This document shows, in pieces, positions 45,154-54,858 of a stretch of DNA of 64,000 nucleotides; the stretch's first letter is position 1; every line of letters starts with the position of its first letter. Under the pieces are notes generated by a model. The model made no database searches and was not told the origin of the DNA. It saw only the letters and a program-made list of their open reading frames with translations. The position numbers were made by a program, and so were the translations under genes. Source of the stretch: RYN-124 sp033851845 (GTDB lineage: Bacteria; Actinomycetota; Actinomycetes; Mycobacteriales; SCTD01); contig JAWWOH010000031.1 of NCBI GenBank assembly GCA_033851845.1, positions 1 through 64,000 on the forward strand. The letters run 5' to 3'.

Positions 45154-46061
45154 CGTCGCCGCAGCTGCTTCGCCCCAGCCGCACCGACGGGCTGCTGATG
45201 TCGGTGGCGTTGGTCGCCGTCTCGACCTCGGGACCGCTCATGGCGGCGACGGCTGCACCTGCGTTGGCGATCGCGTTCTGGCGCAATGCGCTCGGCGGTG
45301 GCGTGATGGCCGTGGCGGCCCTCGCGACGGCACGGTCGGAGCTGCGCGGGCTGGACCGGCGCGAGCGCAGGCTGGCGCTGCTGGCGGGCGTCTTCCTCGC
45401 CCTGCACTTCGCCACGTGGGTGCCGTCGTTGACCTACACCTCGGTCGCCTCGGCGACGGCGCTCGTCGCGACGCAGCCCGTCTGGGCGGCGTTGGTCTCG
45501 CAGCTGCAAGGTATCGACGTCGGGCGGCGGATGTGGGCCGGCATCGGCGTCGCGGTCGTCGGCGCGGTGTTGCTGACGGGAGCCGATCTGACGGTCAGCG
45601 GACGGGCGCTGGTGGGCGACCTGCTGGCGGTCGCCGGCGGGGCCGCCGCCGCGCTGTACATGACCGCGGGGAGCGAGGTCCGGCGCTCGGTCTCGACGAC
45701 GACGTACACAGCGGTCTGCTACTGCACTGCTGCGCTGATGCTGCTCGTTGCGTGCGTCGCCGGTCGGCAGTCATTGACCGGGTACGACGGACAGACGTGG
45801 CTCAAGCTGCTCGCCATCACCGCTGGCGCCCAGCTCATCGGCCACTCGCTGTTCAACGTCGTGCTGCGGACGACGAGCCCCACCGTCGTCAGCCTCGCGA
45901 TCCTGCTGGAGATCCCGGGCGCGGCACTGGTCGCGGCCGTCTTTCTGGGTCAGCGACCACCCATCCTGGCCATCCCGGCGGCAGCCCTGCTGGTAGTCGG
46001 ACTGGCGCTGGTGATCCGGGCAACGGGGGTCCGGACGGCACCGAGCATCCCCGTCGAGTGA
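45150..46061 (+). CDS. EamA/DMT-family transporter
   Basis: 303 aa, ten predicted helices in two EamA repeats (IAFWRNALGGGVMAVAAL, YTSVASATALVATQPVWAAL; TTYTAVCYCTAALMLLVA, ISLAILLEIPGAALVAA-like helix 9). Drug/metabolite exporter type; the cargo is unknown. GTG inside the phzF stop, so SDR-PhzF-EamA form one unit, plausibly making and exporting a small metabolite (inference). The 188 bases after it hold a small hairpin CGCTAG/CTAGCG (46169-46189). Confidence 0.88.
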   Translation: MTSPQLLRPSRTDGLLMSVALVAVSTSGPLMAATAAPALAIAFWRNALGGGVMAVAALATARSELRGLDRRERRLALLAGVFLALHFATWVPSLTYTSVASATALVATQPVWAALVSQLQGIDVGRRMWAGIGVAVVGAVLLTGADLTVSGRALVGDLLAVAGGAAAALYMTAGSEVRRSVSTTTYTAVCYCTAALMLLVACVAGRQSLTGYDGQTWLKLLAITAGAQLIGHSLFNVVLRTTSPTVVSLAILLEIPGAALVAAVFLGQRPPILAIPAAALLVVGLALVIRATGVRTAPSIPVE

Positions 46062-46249
46062 GGCCGGGCGGGGGAGGGACATTCGCCCCCAATACCGCTG
46101 CGTACACCCGTCCGGCTGCTTCTTTCGGCGTAGCCCCTAGTCCTTTGAGGCCAACAGAGGATCGTCACCGCTAGCCAGTGCGTCTAGCGCCAGTTCACTC
46201 CACGCTATGGATCGATCACTTCGCGTGACGACTTCGGGGAGCCCTGGAC

Positions 46250-47842
46250 ATGACGCAGACGGCGGTTCGACGGGGTGCAGCAGCGCGCCTCGGCATCGCT
46301 CTTGCAGCCGCACTAGCACTTCTCACGGCGGGTGCACCGGCGCTCAGCCGGCCGGCTGCCAGGCCGAGCGGGCAGCCGGTCTCGGTGCTCGTCCGTGCGG
46401 TGGCGCCCACGAGCGGCGTCGCGGAACGGATCGTCAAGGCGGTCGGCGGCACGGTCACCGAGGAGCTCCCGATCGTCGGTGGCTTCGCGGCGAAGGTGCC
46501 AGCCGGCGCTGTTCAGGTCCTGCGGTCGGTGCCCGGCGCCATCAAGGACGTCACGGACGCCGGCAAGATCCACTTCGAGGGCTCGTACGGGCAGAACAGC
46601 GGCATTGCGAGCGCCATCTACCCGACCGTCGTGGGGGCCGACAAGGCATGGCGGGCGGGATGGACCGGTAGCGGCATCGGCATCGCCGTCATCGACACGG
46701 GCATCAACGCGACCGGCGACCTCGCCGGCAAGGTCGTGCACAGCGAGGACTTCAGCGGCGACAACGACAACTACGACCACTTCGGCCACGGCACCTTCAT
46801 CGGCGGCCTGATCGCCGGCAGCGGCGCGGCGTCGAACGGCACGGTGAAGGGCGTCGCTCCTGACGCGAACCTGATCGCCTTGAAGATCGCCAGCTCGAAC
46901 GGCTCGGCCGACATCACGCACGTCATCGCGGCGCTGCAGTGGGCCGTGTCGTTCAAGGCCGACTACAACATCAAGGTCATCAACCTGTCCCTCGGCACCG
47001 ACTCGACGCAGGACTACCGAGTCGACCCACTGAACTACGCCGTGGAGAAGGCCTGGCAGGCGGGCATTACCGTCGTCGTCAGCGCATCCAACCGGGGACC
47101 TGCGGCGGGCACCATCAGCAAGCCCGCCGACGATCCGTACGTCGTGACGGTGGGCGCGGTCCGTGACAACACCACGCTGAACACGAACGACGACACGGTT
47201 GCCGAGTTCTCGGGTGCCGGACCGACGGCCGCCAACGGCCTGGTCAAGCCGGACATCGCCGCTCCTGGCGGGTCCGTCGTCTCGACGCGCGTCGCGGGCT
47301 CCTCGATCGACAACGCCTTCCCGGCCGCGCGGATCGGTTCGGCGTACTTCAAGGGCTCGGGTACGTCGTTCGCCAGTGCCATCACGTCAGGTGCTGCGGC
47401 CCTCGTCCTGTCCCGCAACCCGCTGCTGTCGCCGGACCAGGTGAAGGCCCGACTCACGAGCACGGCCCGTCCGGGACCGGTCAACGACCCGAACCGTGTC
47501 GGCGCGGGCGTCCTGGACGCCTACGCGGCGACGGCGAGCAACTCACTGGCCGCGGCCAACCAGGGGCTCACACCGTCGAGCGGGCTCGGCTCGCTGCAGG
47601 CCAGCCGTGGCAGCACCGGGATCAAGATCCAGACGGGCATCATCGAGGATGGCGCCGGCAACGTCATGCCGGTCCTGGTGGATGTCCTCGGAGAGACGAC
47701 CGCGCAGGGTCTCCCCTTCGACCGGGTCGGCTTCTACGGTGCGTGGACTTCCTCTAGCTGGTACTCGAGCAGCTGGTACAGCTCGAGCTGGTACTCGAGC
47801 AGCTGGTACAGCTCCAGCTGGTACGCGAACAACTGGGAGTGA
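46250..47842 (+). CDS. Secreted subtilisin-like (S8) protease with Ser-Trp-Tyr repeat tail
   Basis: 530 aa. Signal peptide MTQTAVRRGAAARLG...; an inhibitor-like propeptide (VSVLVRAVAPTSGVAERIV ... VPAGAVQVLRSVPG). The catalytic domain has Asp149 (AVIDTGIN), His180 (GHGTFIGGLIAG) and Ser373 (GSGTSFASAITSGAAAL). The last 30 residues are five SSSWY units ending ANNWE. Such aromatic tails probably serve cell-surface retention or recognition, but their role is not established to my knowledge. Its stop overlaps the GTG of the GGDEF-EAL gene by 4 bp. Confidence 0.92.
   Translation: MTQTAVRRGAAARLGIALAAALALLTAGAPALSRPAARPSGQPVSVLVRAVAPTSGVAERIVKAVGGTVTEELPIVGGFAAKVPAGAVQVLRSVPGAIKDVTDAGKIHFEGSYGQNSGIASAIYPTVVGADKAWRAGWTGSGIGIAVIDTGINATGDLAGKVVHSEDFSGDNDNYDHFGHGTFIGGLIAGSGAASNGTVKGVAPDANLIALKIASSNGSADITHVIAALQWAVSFKADYNIKVINLSLGTDSTQDYRVDPLNYAVEKAWQAGITVVVSASNRGPAAGTISKPADDPYVVTVGAVRDNTTLNTNDDTVAEFSGAGPTAANGLVKPDIAAPGGSVVSTRVAGSSIDNAFPAARIGSAYFKGSGTSFASAITSGAAALVLSRNPLLSPDQVKARLTSTARPGPVNDPNRVGAGVLDAYAATASNSLAAANQGLTPSSGLGSLQASRGSTGIKIQTGIIEDGAGNVMPVLVDVLGETTAQGLPFDRVGFYGAWTSSSWYSSSWYSSSWYSSSWYSSSWYANNWE
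47750..47824 (+). repeat. 15-bp tandem repeat (5 units) coding SSSWY
   Basis: Five in-frame 15-bp units encode Ser-Ser-Ser-Trp-Tyr at the protease C-terminus. Serine codons alternate between TCN and AGC in a partly regular pattern, which suggests growth by duplication of a 30-bp pair. Confidence 0.85.
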
Positions 47843-50556
47843 GCATCGACGACCACGTGCGAGCGCGACGGGTCCGAGCCGTCTGCCTCGCCGCCGCAGC
47901 GGCCGGAGCCCTCGCTCTGGCTGCTGCGGTTGCCACTGCCCACTCGTTCCCGATGGCGTCCATGTGGGTCGCGATCGCCTGCACCATCGCGCTCGCCGCG
48001 ACGCACGTCGTGCCGCTTCACCTCCCGCACGCGGGTGACTCCGAAGCGCTGCACGTGGACGAGGTGCTCTTCGTCCCCATGGTCGTGCTGCTCGCGCCGC
48101 TCCAGACCATGGCGTCGTTCGCCATCGCGCTGCTCGTCGCCACTGCGTTCAGCCGCCGGGGTCTGCAGAAGGCGCTGTTCAACGTCGGGATGCTGCTGTT
48201 CTCCACCGGCGTTGGCGTCTTCGTGGCCAGGCTGCTCGGCGCCGGCGGTGAGATCACGGCCCGCGACAGCCTCGCCGCGTTCGCCGGGGGGCTCACGCAT
48301 TGCATCGTCTCGGCGCTCGCGGTCGCGGTCGTCATCTCGACCGCGAGCGGTACGCCGATCCGGGACGTGCTGCTGGACGGGGCGCGCCTGCGGTTCGCGA
48401 CGTGGATCGGCGCCCTGTCGGTGGGCGCGCTCGTCGCGTTGGCCTCCGACGGGCGCCCGGTCGTGCTGCTGCTCGCCGTCGTACCCGTCGTGATCCTTCA
48501 GGTCGCGTACGCAGGCGCCTTGCAGCACTGGCGTCAGCGCAAGGGTGCCGAAGCTCTGTACGTCGCCACGGGCCGCATCCACGCGACCGTCGACTCGGAC
48601 GCGGTGCGGGCGGAACTGGTCTCTTCCGCACGTGAGCTGCTCGCGGCGGCGACGAGCCGCGTCGTGGCGCTGTCGAGTGATCCGGCCCCGGGAAGCCTGC
48701 GTGTGGCCATCGACGACGCCAACGCCATCGAAGTGTCCGAGCGGGCAACGGGCGGCGCGTGGTCTGCGAGCGACGAGGCGCGTCTCCAGGCCCTTGCCGG
48801 CGTCGCCCGCGGAGCGCTCGCCAACGCGCTGCTGTTCGAGCAGATGCAGGCCATCACCCGCAGTCTCGGTGAAGGAGTTGTGGCGCTCGACGAGAAGGGC
48901 ATCGTCACCTTCGCCAACCCGGCTGCCGAGCAGCTGCTCGGCTGGCGGCGGGGCGAGCTCGTCGGCCGGGAGATCGCTGAGTCGGTCGATCCCGAAGGTC
49001 GCGGCGTCGGTGTCGACAACGCCGAGTGGGTGCACCTGCCGAGACTTCGCGCGGGTGAGACCTTGCGCATCGACGAGCACGTCGTGACCCGCAGCGACGG
49101 AACCCCTCTCGACGTCGCCCTTACGGCGAGTCCGGTGCTGCGCGACGGCGGCGTCGTCGGTGCTGTCGTCGTGCTACGCGACGTCCGCGACCGCAAGGCG
49201 CTCGAACGCCGACTCGTGCACCAGGCGTTCCACGACTCGCTGACCGGGCTGCCGAACCGTGCACTGTTCCTGGACCGCCTCGAGCACGCGCGGGCGCGCA
49301 GCATGCGCGACGGCGGCACCCAGGCCGTGCTCTTCCTCGACCTGGACCGCTTCAAGGTCATCAACGACAGCCTCGGTCACCGCACCGGCGACCAGGTGCT
49401 GCAGACGGTCGCGTCGCGTCTGGTCGGCGTACTCCGACCCAGTGACACCGTCGCGCGGTTCGGTGGCGACGAGTTCACCGTGCTGCTCGAGCAGGTTGCC
49501 GACATCTCCGAGGCGGCGCAGACCGCTGAGCGGGTGCTGCGCGCTCTGCAGGTTCCGATGGAGGCCGGAGACCGCGATGTCGTCGTCACGGCCAGCATCG
49601 GCATCGCCGTCGCCGAGCCCGGCAATGCGCCCGGCGACCTGCTCGCCGCCGCCGACATCGCGATGTACCAGGCGAAGAGCGGCGGCAAGAACAGGTACTT
49701 CGTCGCGGCGCCCGATGCGGACGAGCGGGCGCTCGCCCGGCTGGACCTCGAGATGGAGCTGCGGCGCGCCATCGACGAGGGCGAGCTCGAGGTCCACTAC
49801 CAGCCGGTAGTCGAGTCGAAGACCGGGCAGCTGTACGGGCTCGAGGCGCTGGTCCGCTGGCGGCACCCGACGCTTGGGCTGCTCGGACCCGGTCACTTCA
49901 TGGACGTCGCCGAGGACACCGGACTCGTCCTGCCGCTCGGTCACTGGGTCCTGGAGCAGGCCTGCATCGCCGCCGTGCAGTGGCAGCTGCGCCACCCGGA
50001 CTCACCGGTCGTCATGGCGGTGAACCTGTCGGCTCGCCAGTTCCAGCAGCCCGACCTGTGCGAGCGGGTGGCCGAGGTCCTGCGCAGCACGGGACTCGAC
50101 CCCAAGCTGCTTGCGCTCGAGATCACGGAGACCGTGGTCATGGAGGACACCGCGGTCACGTTGCAGACGCTCCGCAACCTCAAGAAGCTGAAGGTGCGGC
50201 TCTCCATCGACGACTTCGGGACCGGCTACTCGTCGCTGAGCTACCTCAAGCGCTTCCCTGTCGACGCCGTGAAGATCGACAAGTCCTTCGTCGACGGCCT
50301 CGCGTCCGGGCCGGTGGACCGCGAGATCGTGCAGGCCGTCATCCGGCTCGCCACTGCCGTGGGCATGCAGACGATCGCGGAAGGCGTCGAGACGACCGCG
50401 CAGTGCGAGCAGCTGCGGTTGCTCGGCTGCACGATGCTGCAGGGCTTCCTGCTGTCCCGGCCGGGATCGCTCGAGGAGGTCGAGCGGCTGGTCGGTGCAG
50501 CGCCCATGGTGCCGGCCCCGCGCAGCCCCAAGGGTGTGACGGTCCGGCTCTCCTAG
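47839..50556 (+). CDS. Membrane PAS-GGDEF-EAL c-di-GMP enzyme
   Basis: 905 aa. About residues 10-225 contain several transmembrane helices (a MASE-like sensor), then a GAF-like segment, a PAS domain at about 345-455 (LGEGVVALDEKGIVTFANPAAEQLLGW), GGDEF with the intact motif at 542-546 (FGGDEFTVLLEQ), and EAL at 669-671 (EALVRWRHP) with ITETVVMED, DDFGTGYSS and KIDKSFVDG. Both catalytic motifs are intact, so it may make and degrade c-di-GMP. GTG inside the subtilase stop; co-translation with a secreted protease is unusual. Confidence 0.93.
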   Translation: MSIDDHVRARRVRAVCLAAAAAGALALAAAVATAHSFPMASMWVAIACTIALAATHVVPLHLPHAGDSEALHVDEVLFVPMVVLLAPLQTMASFAIALLVATAFSRRGLQKALFNVGMLLFSTGVGVFVARLLGAGGEITARDSLAAFAGGLTHCIVSALAVAVVISTASGTPIRDVLLDGARLRFATWIGALSVGALVALASDGRPVVLLLAVVPVVILQVAYAGALQHWRQRKGAEALYVATGRIHATVDSDAVRAELVSSARELLAAATSRVVALSSDPAPGSLRVAIDDANAIEVSERATGGAWSASDEARLQALAGVARGALANALLFEQMQAITRSLGEGVVALDEKGIVTFANPAAEQLLGWRRGELVGREIAESVDPEGRGVGVDNAEWVHLPRLRAGETLRIDEHVVTRSDGTPLDVALTASPVLRDGGVVGAVVVLRDVRDRKALERRLVHQAFHDSLTGLPNRALFLDRLEHARARSMRDGGTQAVLFLDLDRFKVINDSLGHRTGDQVLQTVASRLVGVLRPSDTVARFGGDEFTVLLEQVADISEAAQTAERVLRALQVPMEAGDRDVVVTASIGIAVAEPGNAPGDLLAAADIAMYQAKSGGKNRYFVAAPDADERALARLDLEMELRRAIDEGELEVHYQPVVESKTGQLYGLEALVRWRHPTLGLLGPGHFMDVAEDTGLVLPLGHWVLEQACIAAVQWQLRHPDSPVVMAVNLSARQFQQPDLCERVAEVLRSTGLDPKLLALEITETVVMEDTAVTLQTLRNLKKLKVRLSIDDFGTGYSSLSYLKRFPVDAVKIDKSFVDGLASGPVDREIVQAVIRLATAVGMQTIAEGVETTAQCEQLRLLGCTMLQGFLLSRPGSLEEVERLVGAAPMVPAPRSPKGVTVRLS

Positions 50557-50559
50557 GAG

Positions 50560-51243
50560 CTACTTGCCGACGATCACGCAGGACGGCGTACCCATGAGGT
50601 AGCTGCCGCCGGCCGCGTCGTCGAACTGGAGCGTGAAGCCGCCGAGCGGCACGCGGGGTCCACCCGGAACGGGTGACTGGCTCGGGACGACGCCCTGGCC
50701 GTAGATGCGGTCGACGCTGGCGCTGAGTCCCGCGAGCTTCGCCCCTCTCGCGAGCTTGGCCTTGGCGCCGTCGACGAAGGCCTTGATCGGTGCCGACACG
50801 TGCACCTCGCCCTTCGCGGTGTCGACCGTGCCGGTCGCGTCGCCGAGCGAGTAGTTCGTGTTGACGCCCGTGTTGGGGTCCACGGCCTGGTAGCCGAAGA
50901 TGAACTTCGTGCCCTGCGGATAGGTCCTGGCCGCGAGGTACAGCAGGTCGGCGCTGCCCGGCGCCGTGAACAGCACCGAGTAGCTGCGGCCGAGCGGAGA
51001 CTGGGGGTCCGGGACCTGCAGTCCGGCCACTCGCACGACTGCCGTGACGGTCGTCGCGTCGCTCGCGATGTCTGCAGACACGATGTCGTCGCCGTCCGCC
51101 CCCGCCTGGCCGTTGATCCCGGCGTCGCCCTTTGCGTCCTGCACCAGGTTGCACACCGGCTTCGCCTTGGATGCAGCGGTCGCGATGCCGGCGTACCCGA
51201 CGAGAACGAGGGAAGCGGACAGCAGCAGGGCGCGGGTCTTCAT
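50560..51243 (-). CDS. Secreted protein, unknown
   Basis: 227 aa. ATG at 51243 with GGAGGAACGA just upstream. Signal peptide MKTRALLLSASLVLVGYAG with cleavage near IATAASK. Mature beta-rich domain (GDDIVSADIASDATTVTAVVRVAGL ... SYSVLFTAPGSADLLYLAARTYPQGTKFIFGYQ) ending with FTLQFDDAAGG, DTAKGEVHVSAPI in between. The opening DAKGDAGINGQAGADGDDI is Asp/Gly-rich, perhaps Ca-binding. Convergent with the GGDEF-EAL gene, 3 bases apart. Confidence 0.75.
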   Translation of the reverse strand: MKTRALLLSASLVLVGYAGIATAASKAKPVCNLVQDAKGDAGINGQAGADGDDIVSADIASDATTVTAVVRVAGLQVPDPQSPLGRSYSVLFTAPGSADLLYLAARTYPQGTKFIFGYQAVDPNTGVNTNYSLGDATGTVDTAKGEVHVSAPIKAFVDGAKAKLARGAKLAGLSASVDRIYGQGVVPSQSPVPGGPRVPLGGFTLQFDDAAGGSYLMGTPSCVIVGK

Positions 51244-51419
51244 TCGTTCCTCCGGGCGTAGCCAGATGCGCTGAGTACGCGGACATTTCGCCACCGGGGC
51301 GGTGTTCTCCTGCCGGCAGCGTGGGCAGGATCACGCGGCTGGCGTGGCTACCGGCATACCGCCGGTGGGAGACTTTCGTGACCCGCCCATCACGTCGCCG
51401 TCAAGACAGCCGGAGCAGC

Positions 51420-52622
51420 ATGGCCCGCCTCGCCGCCACCGAGGGCCTCACCGAGGTCCAGCAGGAGATCATCTCGACCGTCCGCGGCTTCGTGGACAAG
51501 GAGATCATCCCGTACGCCACCGAGCTCGAGCACAAGGACGAGTTCCCCGAGGCGATCGTCGAGGGGATGAAGGAGATGGGCCTGTTCGGGCTCATGATCC
51601 CCGAGGAGTACGGCGGGCTCGGTGAGTCGCTGCTGACCTACGCCCTCGTGGTCGAGGAGATCGCCCGCGGGTGGATGAGCGTCTCCGGCGTCATCAACAC
51701 GCACTTCATGGTCGCCTACATGCTGAAGCAGCACGGCACGCAGGAGCAGAAGGACCGGCTGCTGCCGAAGCTCGCCACCGGCGAGATCCGCGGCGCCTAC
51801 TCGATGTCCGAGCCGCACTGCGGCAGTGACGTGGCCGCGATCAAGAGCAAGGGCGTGCGCGACGGCGAGGAGTACGTCCTCGACGGGCAGAAGATGTGGC
51901 TGACCAACGGTGCCCGCGCCGGCATCGTCGCGACCCTGGTGAAGACCGACGAGGGGGGCGAGACGGTCCACCGCAACATGACGACGTTCCTGCTCGAGAA
52001 GGAGCCGGGCTTCGGTACGACGGCGCCGGGCGTCACCATCCCGGGCAAGATCGACAAGATGGGCTACAAGGGCGTCGAGACCACCGAGATGGTGCTCGAG
52101 GGCGCCCGCGTGCCGGCGTCGTCGATCCTTGGTGGCGAAACAGGTCGCGGGAAGGGCTTCTTCCAGATGATGGACGCCATCGAGGTCGGTCGCGTCAACG
52201 TCGCCGCCCGGGCCTGCGGCATCTCGCTGCGCGCCTTCGAGCTCGCCATCGCGTATGCGCAGCAGCGGCAGACCTTCGGCAAGCCCATCGCGCAGCACCA
52301 GGCGATCCAGTTCAAGCTGGCCGAGATGGCGACGAAGGTCGAGGCGTCACACGCGCTGATGACCAACGCGGCGCGGCTCAAGGACAGCGGCAAGCGCAAC
52401 GACGTCGAGGCGGGGATGGCCAAGCTGCTCGCGGCGGAGTACTGCGCCGAGGTCACTCAGGACGCCTTCCGCATCCACGGCGGCTACGGCTACGCCAAGG
52501 AGTTCGAGATCGAGCGGCTGATGCGCGAGGCGCCGTTCCTGCTCATCGGCGAGGGCACGTCCGAGATCCAGAAGACCATCATCAGCCGGGGTCTGCTCAA
52601 GGAGTACAAGCTGCAGGGCTGA
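51420..52622 (+). CDS. Acyl-CoA dehydrogenase
   Basis: 400 aa FAD enzyme with N-terminal helical, beta and C-terminal helical domains. YSMSEPHCGSDVAAIKSK and KMWLTNGARAG (FAD side), GRVNVAARACGISLRAFELAIAYAQQR, IHGGYGYAKEFEIERLMREA and the catalytic-base Glu in IGEGTSEIQK. ATG at 51420 with GGAG. The substrate is uncertain: a short-chain 2-methyl or methylsuccinyl-CoA is possible given the CoA lyases and MaoC elsewhere in the window. Confidence 0.92.
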   Translation: MARLAATEGLTEVQQEIISTVRGFVDKEIIPYATELEHKDEFPEAIVEGMKEMGLFGLMIPEEYGGLGESLLTYALVVEEIARGWMSVSGVINTHFMVAYMLKQHGTQEQKDRLLPKLATGEIRGAYSMSEPHCGSDVAAIKSKGVRDGEEYVLDGQKMWLTNGARAGIVATLVKTDEGGETVHRNMTTFLLEKEPGFGTTAPGVTIPGKIDKMGYKGVETTEMVLEGARVPASSILGGETGRGKGFFQMMDAIEVGRVNVAARACGISLRAFELAIAYAQQRQTFGKPIAQHQAIQFKLAEMATKVEASHALMTNAARLKDSGKRNDVEAGMAKLLAAEYCAEVTQDAFRIHGGYGYAKEFEIERLMREAPFLLIGEGTSEIQKTIISRGLLKEYKLQG

Positions 52623-52628
52623 TCCTAC

Positions 52629-53252
52629 TCAACCGTTGCCGAGTGCGCGCGCCTGCTTGGTGCAGTCGACGACGGTGCCGAGGCCGCGGCGGTAGCCGGC
52701 CAGGGCGGCGGCGTACTGCTTGTCGAGCTGCGGGTTGCGGGCCCGGTTGACCTGGCTGTGGGCCACGGTCTCCAGGATCTTGAGCGCGTTCTCCGCGAAG
52801 GCCTGCTCGTTGCGAATGCGGCTGTTGCGGATCTGGCAGGCAGAGACAGCTTCCTGCTGGAACTGCCGCGTCCGCGCCTCGAACCGGGCGGTGTCGTCAT
52901 TGCTGCGGTGCTGGAACACGAGGAACATTGCGAGGGACAGCGCGAGCACCAGGAACACCAGCGCTGTGCCTGTCACCAGCTGCCGACGGCGCAGGTCGTA
53001 CTCGAGCCGGGGGACGGTCGCCTCGCGCAGCTGGGCCGCCTCTTCGCGCATCTTGATGATGTCGCCGCGCAGCATTCGGAGCTCGTGCATCAGCCGGGTG
53101 GTGCTCGTCTTGAACTCGACCGGGGTGGACCCGGGCGGCGGCGGCTCCGCGCTCAGGCCCTCTTCGAGCCGCTCGATGCGATCCGCGGCGGCCGTGATCT
53201 TGTCCTCTAGCGAGCCACGTGGGTCGTCCGGCATCGGAGGTGGCACAGGCAT
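52629..53252 (-). CDS. Coiled-coil membrane protein, unknown
   Basis: 207 aa. A Pro-rich start, a long coiled coil (LEDKITAAADRIERLEEGL; MHELRMLRGDIIKMREEAAQL), one transmembrane helix (GTALVFLVLALSLAMFLVF) and an extracytoplasmic helical part with two Cys (SACQIRNSR, VVDCTKQ). ATG at 53252 with GAAGGG. Convergent with the acyl-CoA dehydrogenase. Unrecognised family. Confidence 0.7.
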   Translation of the reverse strand: MPVPPPMPDDPRGSLEDKITAAADRIERLEEGLSAEPPPPGSTPVEFKTSTTRLMHELRMLRGDIIKMREEAAQLREATVPRLEYDLRRRQLVTGTALVFLVLALSLAMFLVFQHRSNDDTARFEARTRQFQQEAVSACQIRNSRIRNEQAFAENALKILETVAHSQVNRARNPQLDKQYAAALAGYRRGLGTVVDCTKQARALGNG

Positions 53253-53317
53253 CGCTCGCCCTTCAGTCTCCGGGTCGACCCTTCGGCGTGGAGCCTAGAG
53301 CGCAACGGCACCCGCAC

Positions 53318-54772
53318 CTAGCAGGTGGGATCGACGGTGCAGCTGGTCCGGGTCTTGGACGTAGGCATGGGCCGCTTGAGCATCTTCGCTCCGGTCCTCT
53401 CGGCGATGAAGATCGGGTTGCCCACCGGCTTCGGTCCGCCGAGCGGATTCGTCAGCGTGGTGTCGCCGCCGGTCAGGAACAGCCGGCCGTTCTTGTCGTA
53501 GTTGATCGTCAGGAAATCGCCGAGCCGCCGGTCGCCCTCGGGGAACGACGGGCTCGCGTTGCAGTCGGTGCCGTTCAGGCAGATGTAGCCGACGTGCACC
53601 GGCTTGTGCGACGCGTTGGCGACAGTCCACTGCGGACCGATGAACTTCTTCGAGCCGTTGGAGCAGGTGACCCACGTGCCGTGCGCGTTGAGGGTCTGCG
53701 CGACGTACATGTAGAACTCGGTCGGCTTGCCGGGCTTGTTCTGCAGCCAGGTGACCGCAGCCCGGCCGTTGTCGCCGGCGATCGCCCACGGCCAGAGCGC
53801 GTCGCCCGCGGGGGCGGGGATGACGCTCGGCGCCGCCCATGTCTTGGTCTTGCGGTCGAACGAGTTGAAGGTGACCTCGCCGTCCGGAGTCTTGTCGCTC
53901 GAGCCCTTGTAGCCGCCGGCCGCGGCCCGGTAGACGTAGCCGGCCTTGTCGACGGTCACCGCTCCGAAGAAGTCGACGTCCTTGCCGAGGTTGGCGCCGT
54001 CGTACGCCTTCCAGGTCTTGCCCTGGTCGGAGGAGATGGCGACGCCCTGCGGGTTGTGCGGTCCGATCAGACCACCGTTCTTGTGCAACGGGTCGACGTA
54101 CATCTTCGCGTCTGGCCCTTGGCTGTTGTTCTGGCTCTGCAGGGTCCAGGTGATGCCGCCGTCGCCCGAGCGGAAGATCTGCTGAAGCGTGTTGACGTAG
54201 AGGTAGACCTCGTTCTCGCCGCCACCGGTCAGCCACGGGCGGTCGCCGCTGGTGACCTCCGGGTTGCCGCGGCTGTAGGTCTGGCCGTCGTCGCCGCTGG
54301 AGAAGACCGACACGTTCGCCAGGTCGATCTCCGTGTTGTAGATGCGGCCGGACGCGTCGATCGCGTAGTCGGGGTCGGAGAACCCGGTCGACGTCGCGCT
54401 GTGCGGGCCGGCGTTGACGACCGGCATGCCGACGTACGACCAGGTCTTGCCGCCGTCGGTCGACCGCCAGTTGAGCGTCTCGTTGCTGTAGCCGACGAGG
54501 AAGTCGGTCGCGCCGGGGAGCGCACTCGGGTCCTTGTAGATGTGCGTCGTGCCGGCGTGCGTGGAGACGTTGATCGAGCCGTCTTTCCCGATGACGCTCA
54601 CCGGCTCGCCACCCGCGCGGTTCTTGTCGATGTAGACGCGGTCCGCGAACGACAGCTTCGGCGGCTGCAACGAGCTGCCGCAGGCGGGTGACGAGCCCAT
54701 TGCCGCTCCAGCCAGCGGCAGGCCGGCGGCCAGGATGGCGGCAGGCAGCAGGACAACGCGACGACGGACCAT
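53318..54772 (-). CDS. Secreted BNR-repeat (sialidase-fold) protein
   Basis: About 484 aa. ATG at 54772 begins MVRRRVVLLPAAILAAG, an export signal; a GTG at 54805 would add 11 residues. Four Asp-box/BNR motifs (STDGGKTW, SGDDGQTY, SGDGGITW, SSDQGKTW) mark a six-bladed propeller like sialidases and exo-acting glycosidases. The sialidase catalytic Arg triad and Tyr/Glu pair cannot be confirmed, so a hydrolase activity is not claimed. Several Cys at the C-terminus (TSCTVDPTC). Probably an extracellular carbohydrate- or protein-binding propeller. Confidence 0.8.
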   Translation of the reverse strand: MVRRRVVLLPAAILAAGLPLAGAAMGSSPACGSSLQPPKLSFADRVYIDKNRAGGEPVSVIGKDGSINVSTHAGTTHIYKDPSALPGATDFLVGYSNETLNWRSTDGGKTWSYVGMPVVNAGPHSATSTGFSDPDYAIDASGRIYNTEIDLANVSVFSSGDDGQTYSRGNPEVTSGDRPWLTGGGENEVYLYVNTLQQIFRSGDGGITWTLQSQNNSQGPDAKMYVDPLHKNGGLIGPHNPQGVAISSDQGKTWKAYDGANLGKDVDFFGAVTVDKAGYVYRAAAGGYKGSSDKTPDGEVTFNSFDRKTKTWAAPSVIPAPAGDALWPWAIAGDNGRAAVTWLQNKPGKPTEFYMYVAQTLNAHGTWVTCSNGSKKFIGPQWTVANASHKPVHVGYICLNGTDCNASPSFPEGDRRLGDFLTINYDKNGRLFLTGGDTTLTNPLGGPKPVGNPIFIAERTGAKMLKRPMPTSKTRTSCTVDPTC

Positions 54773-54858
54773 GTGGACCCCCAGGCAGACAGTCGAGATG
54801 TCCACCTTCTCCGTCGTTGCCCGGATTCCTGCCGGACGGCGCTCCTAGGATCGGCCGC

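Noticed and set aside
46062..46249. Possible riboswitch upstream of the subtilase gene
   Set aside because: Only a 6-bp hairpin (CGCTAG/CTAGCG) is visible; no match to a riboswitch class I can recognise.
53318..54772. Calling the BNR protein a sialidase
   Set aside because: Asp-box motifs support the propeller fold only; the catalytic Arg triad and Tyr/Glu pair could not be identified.
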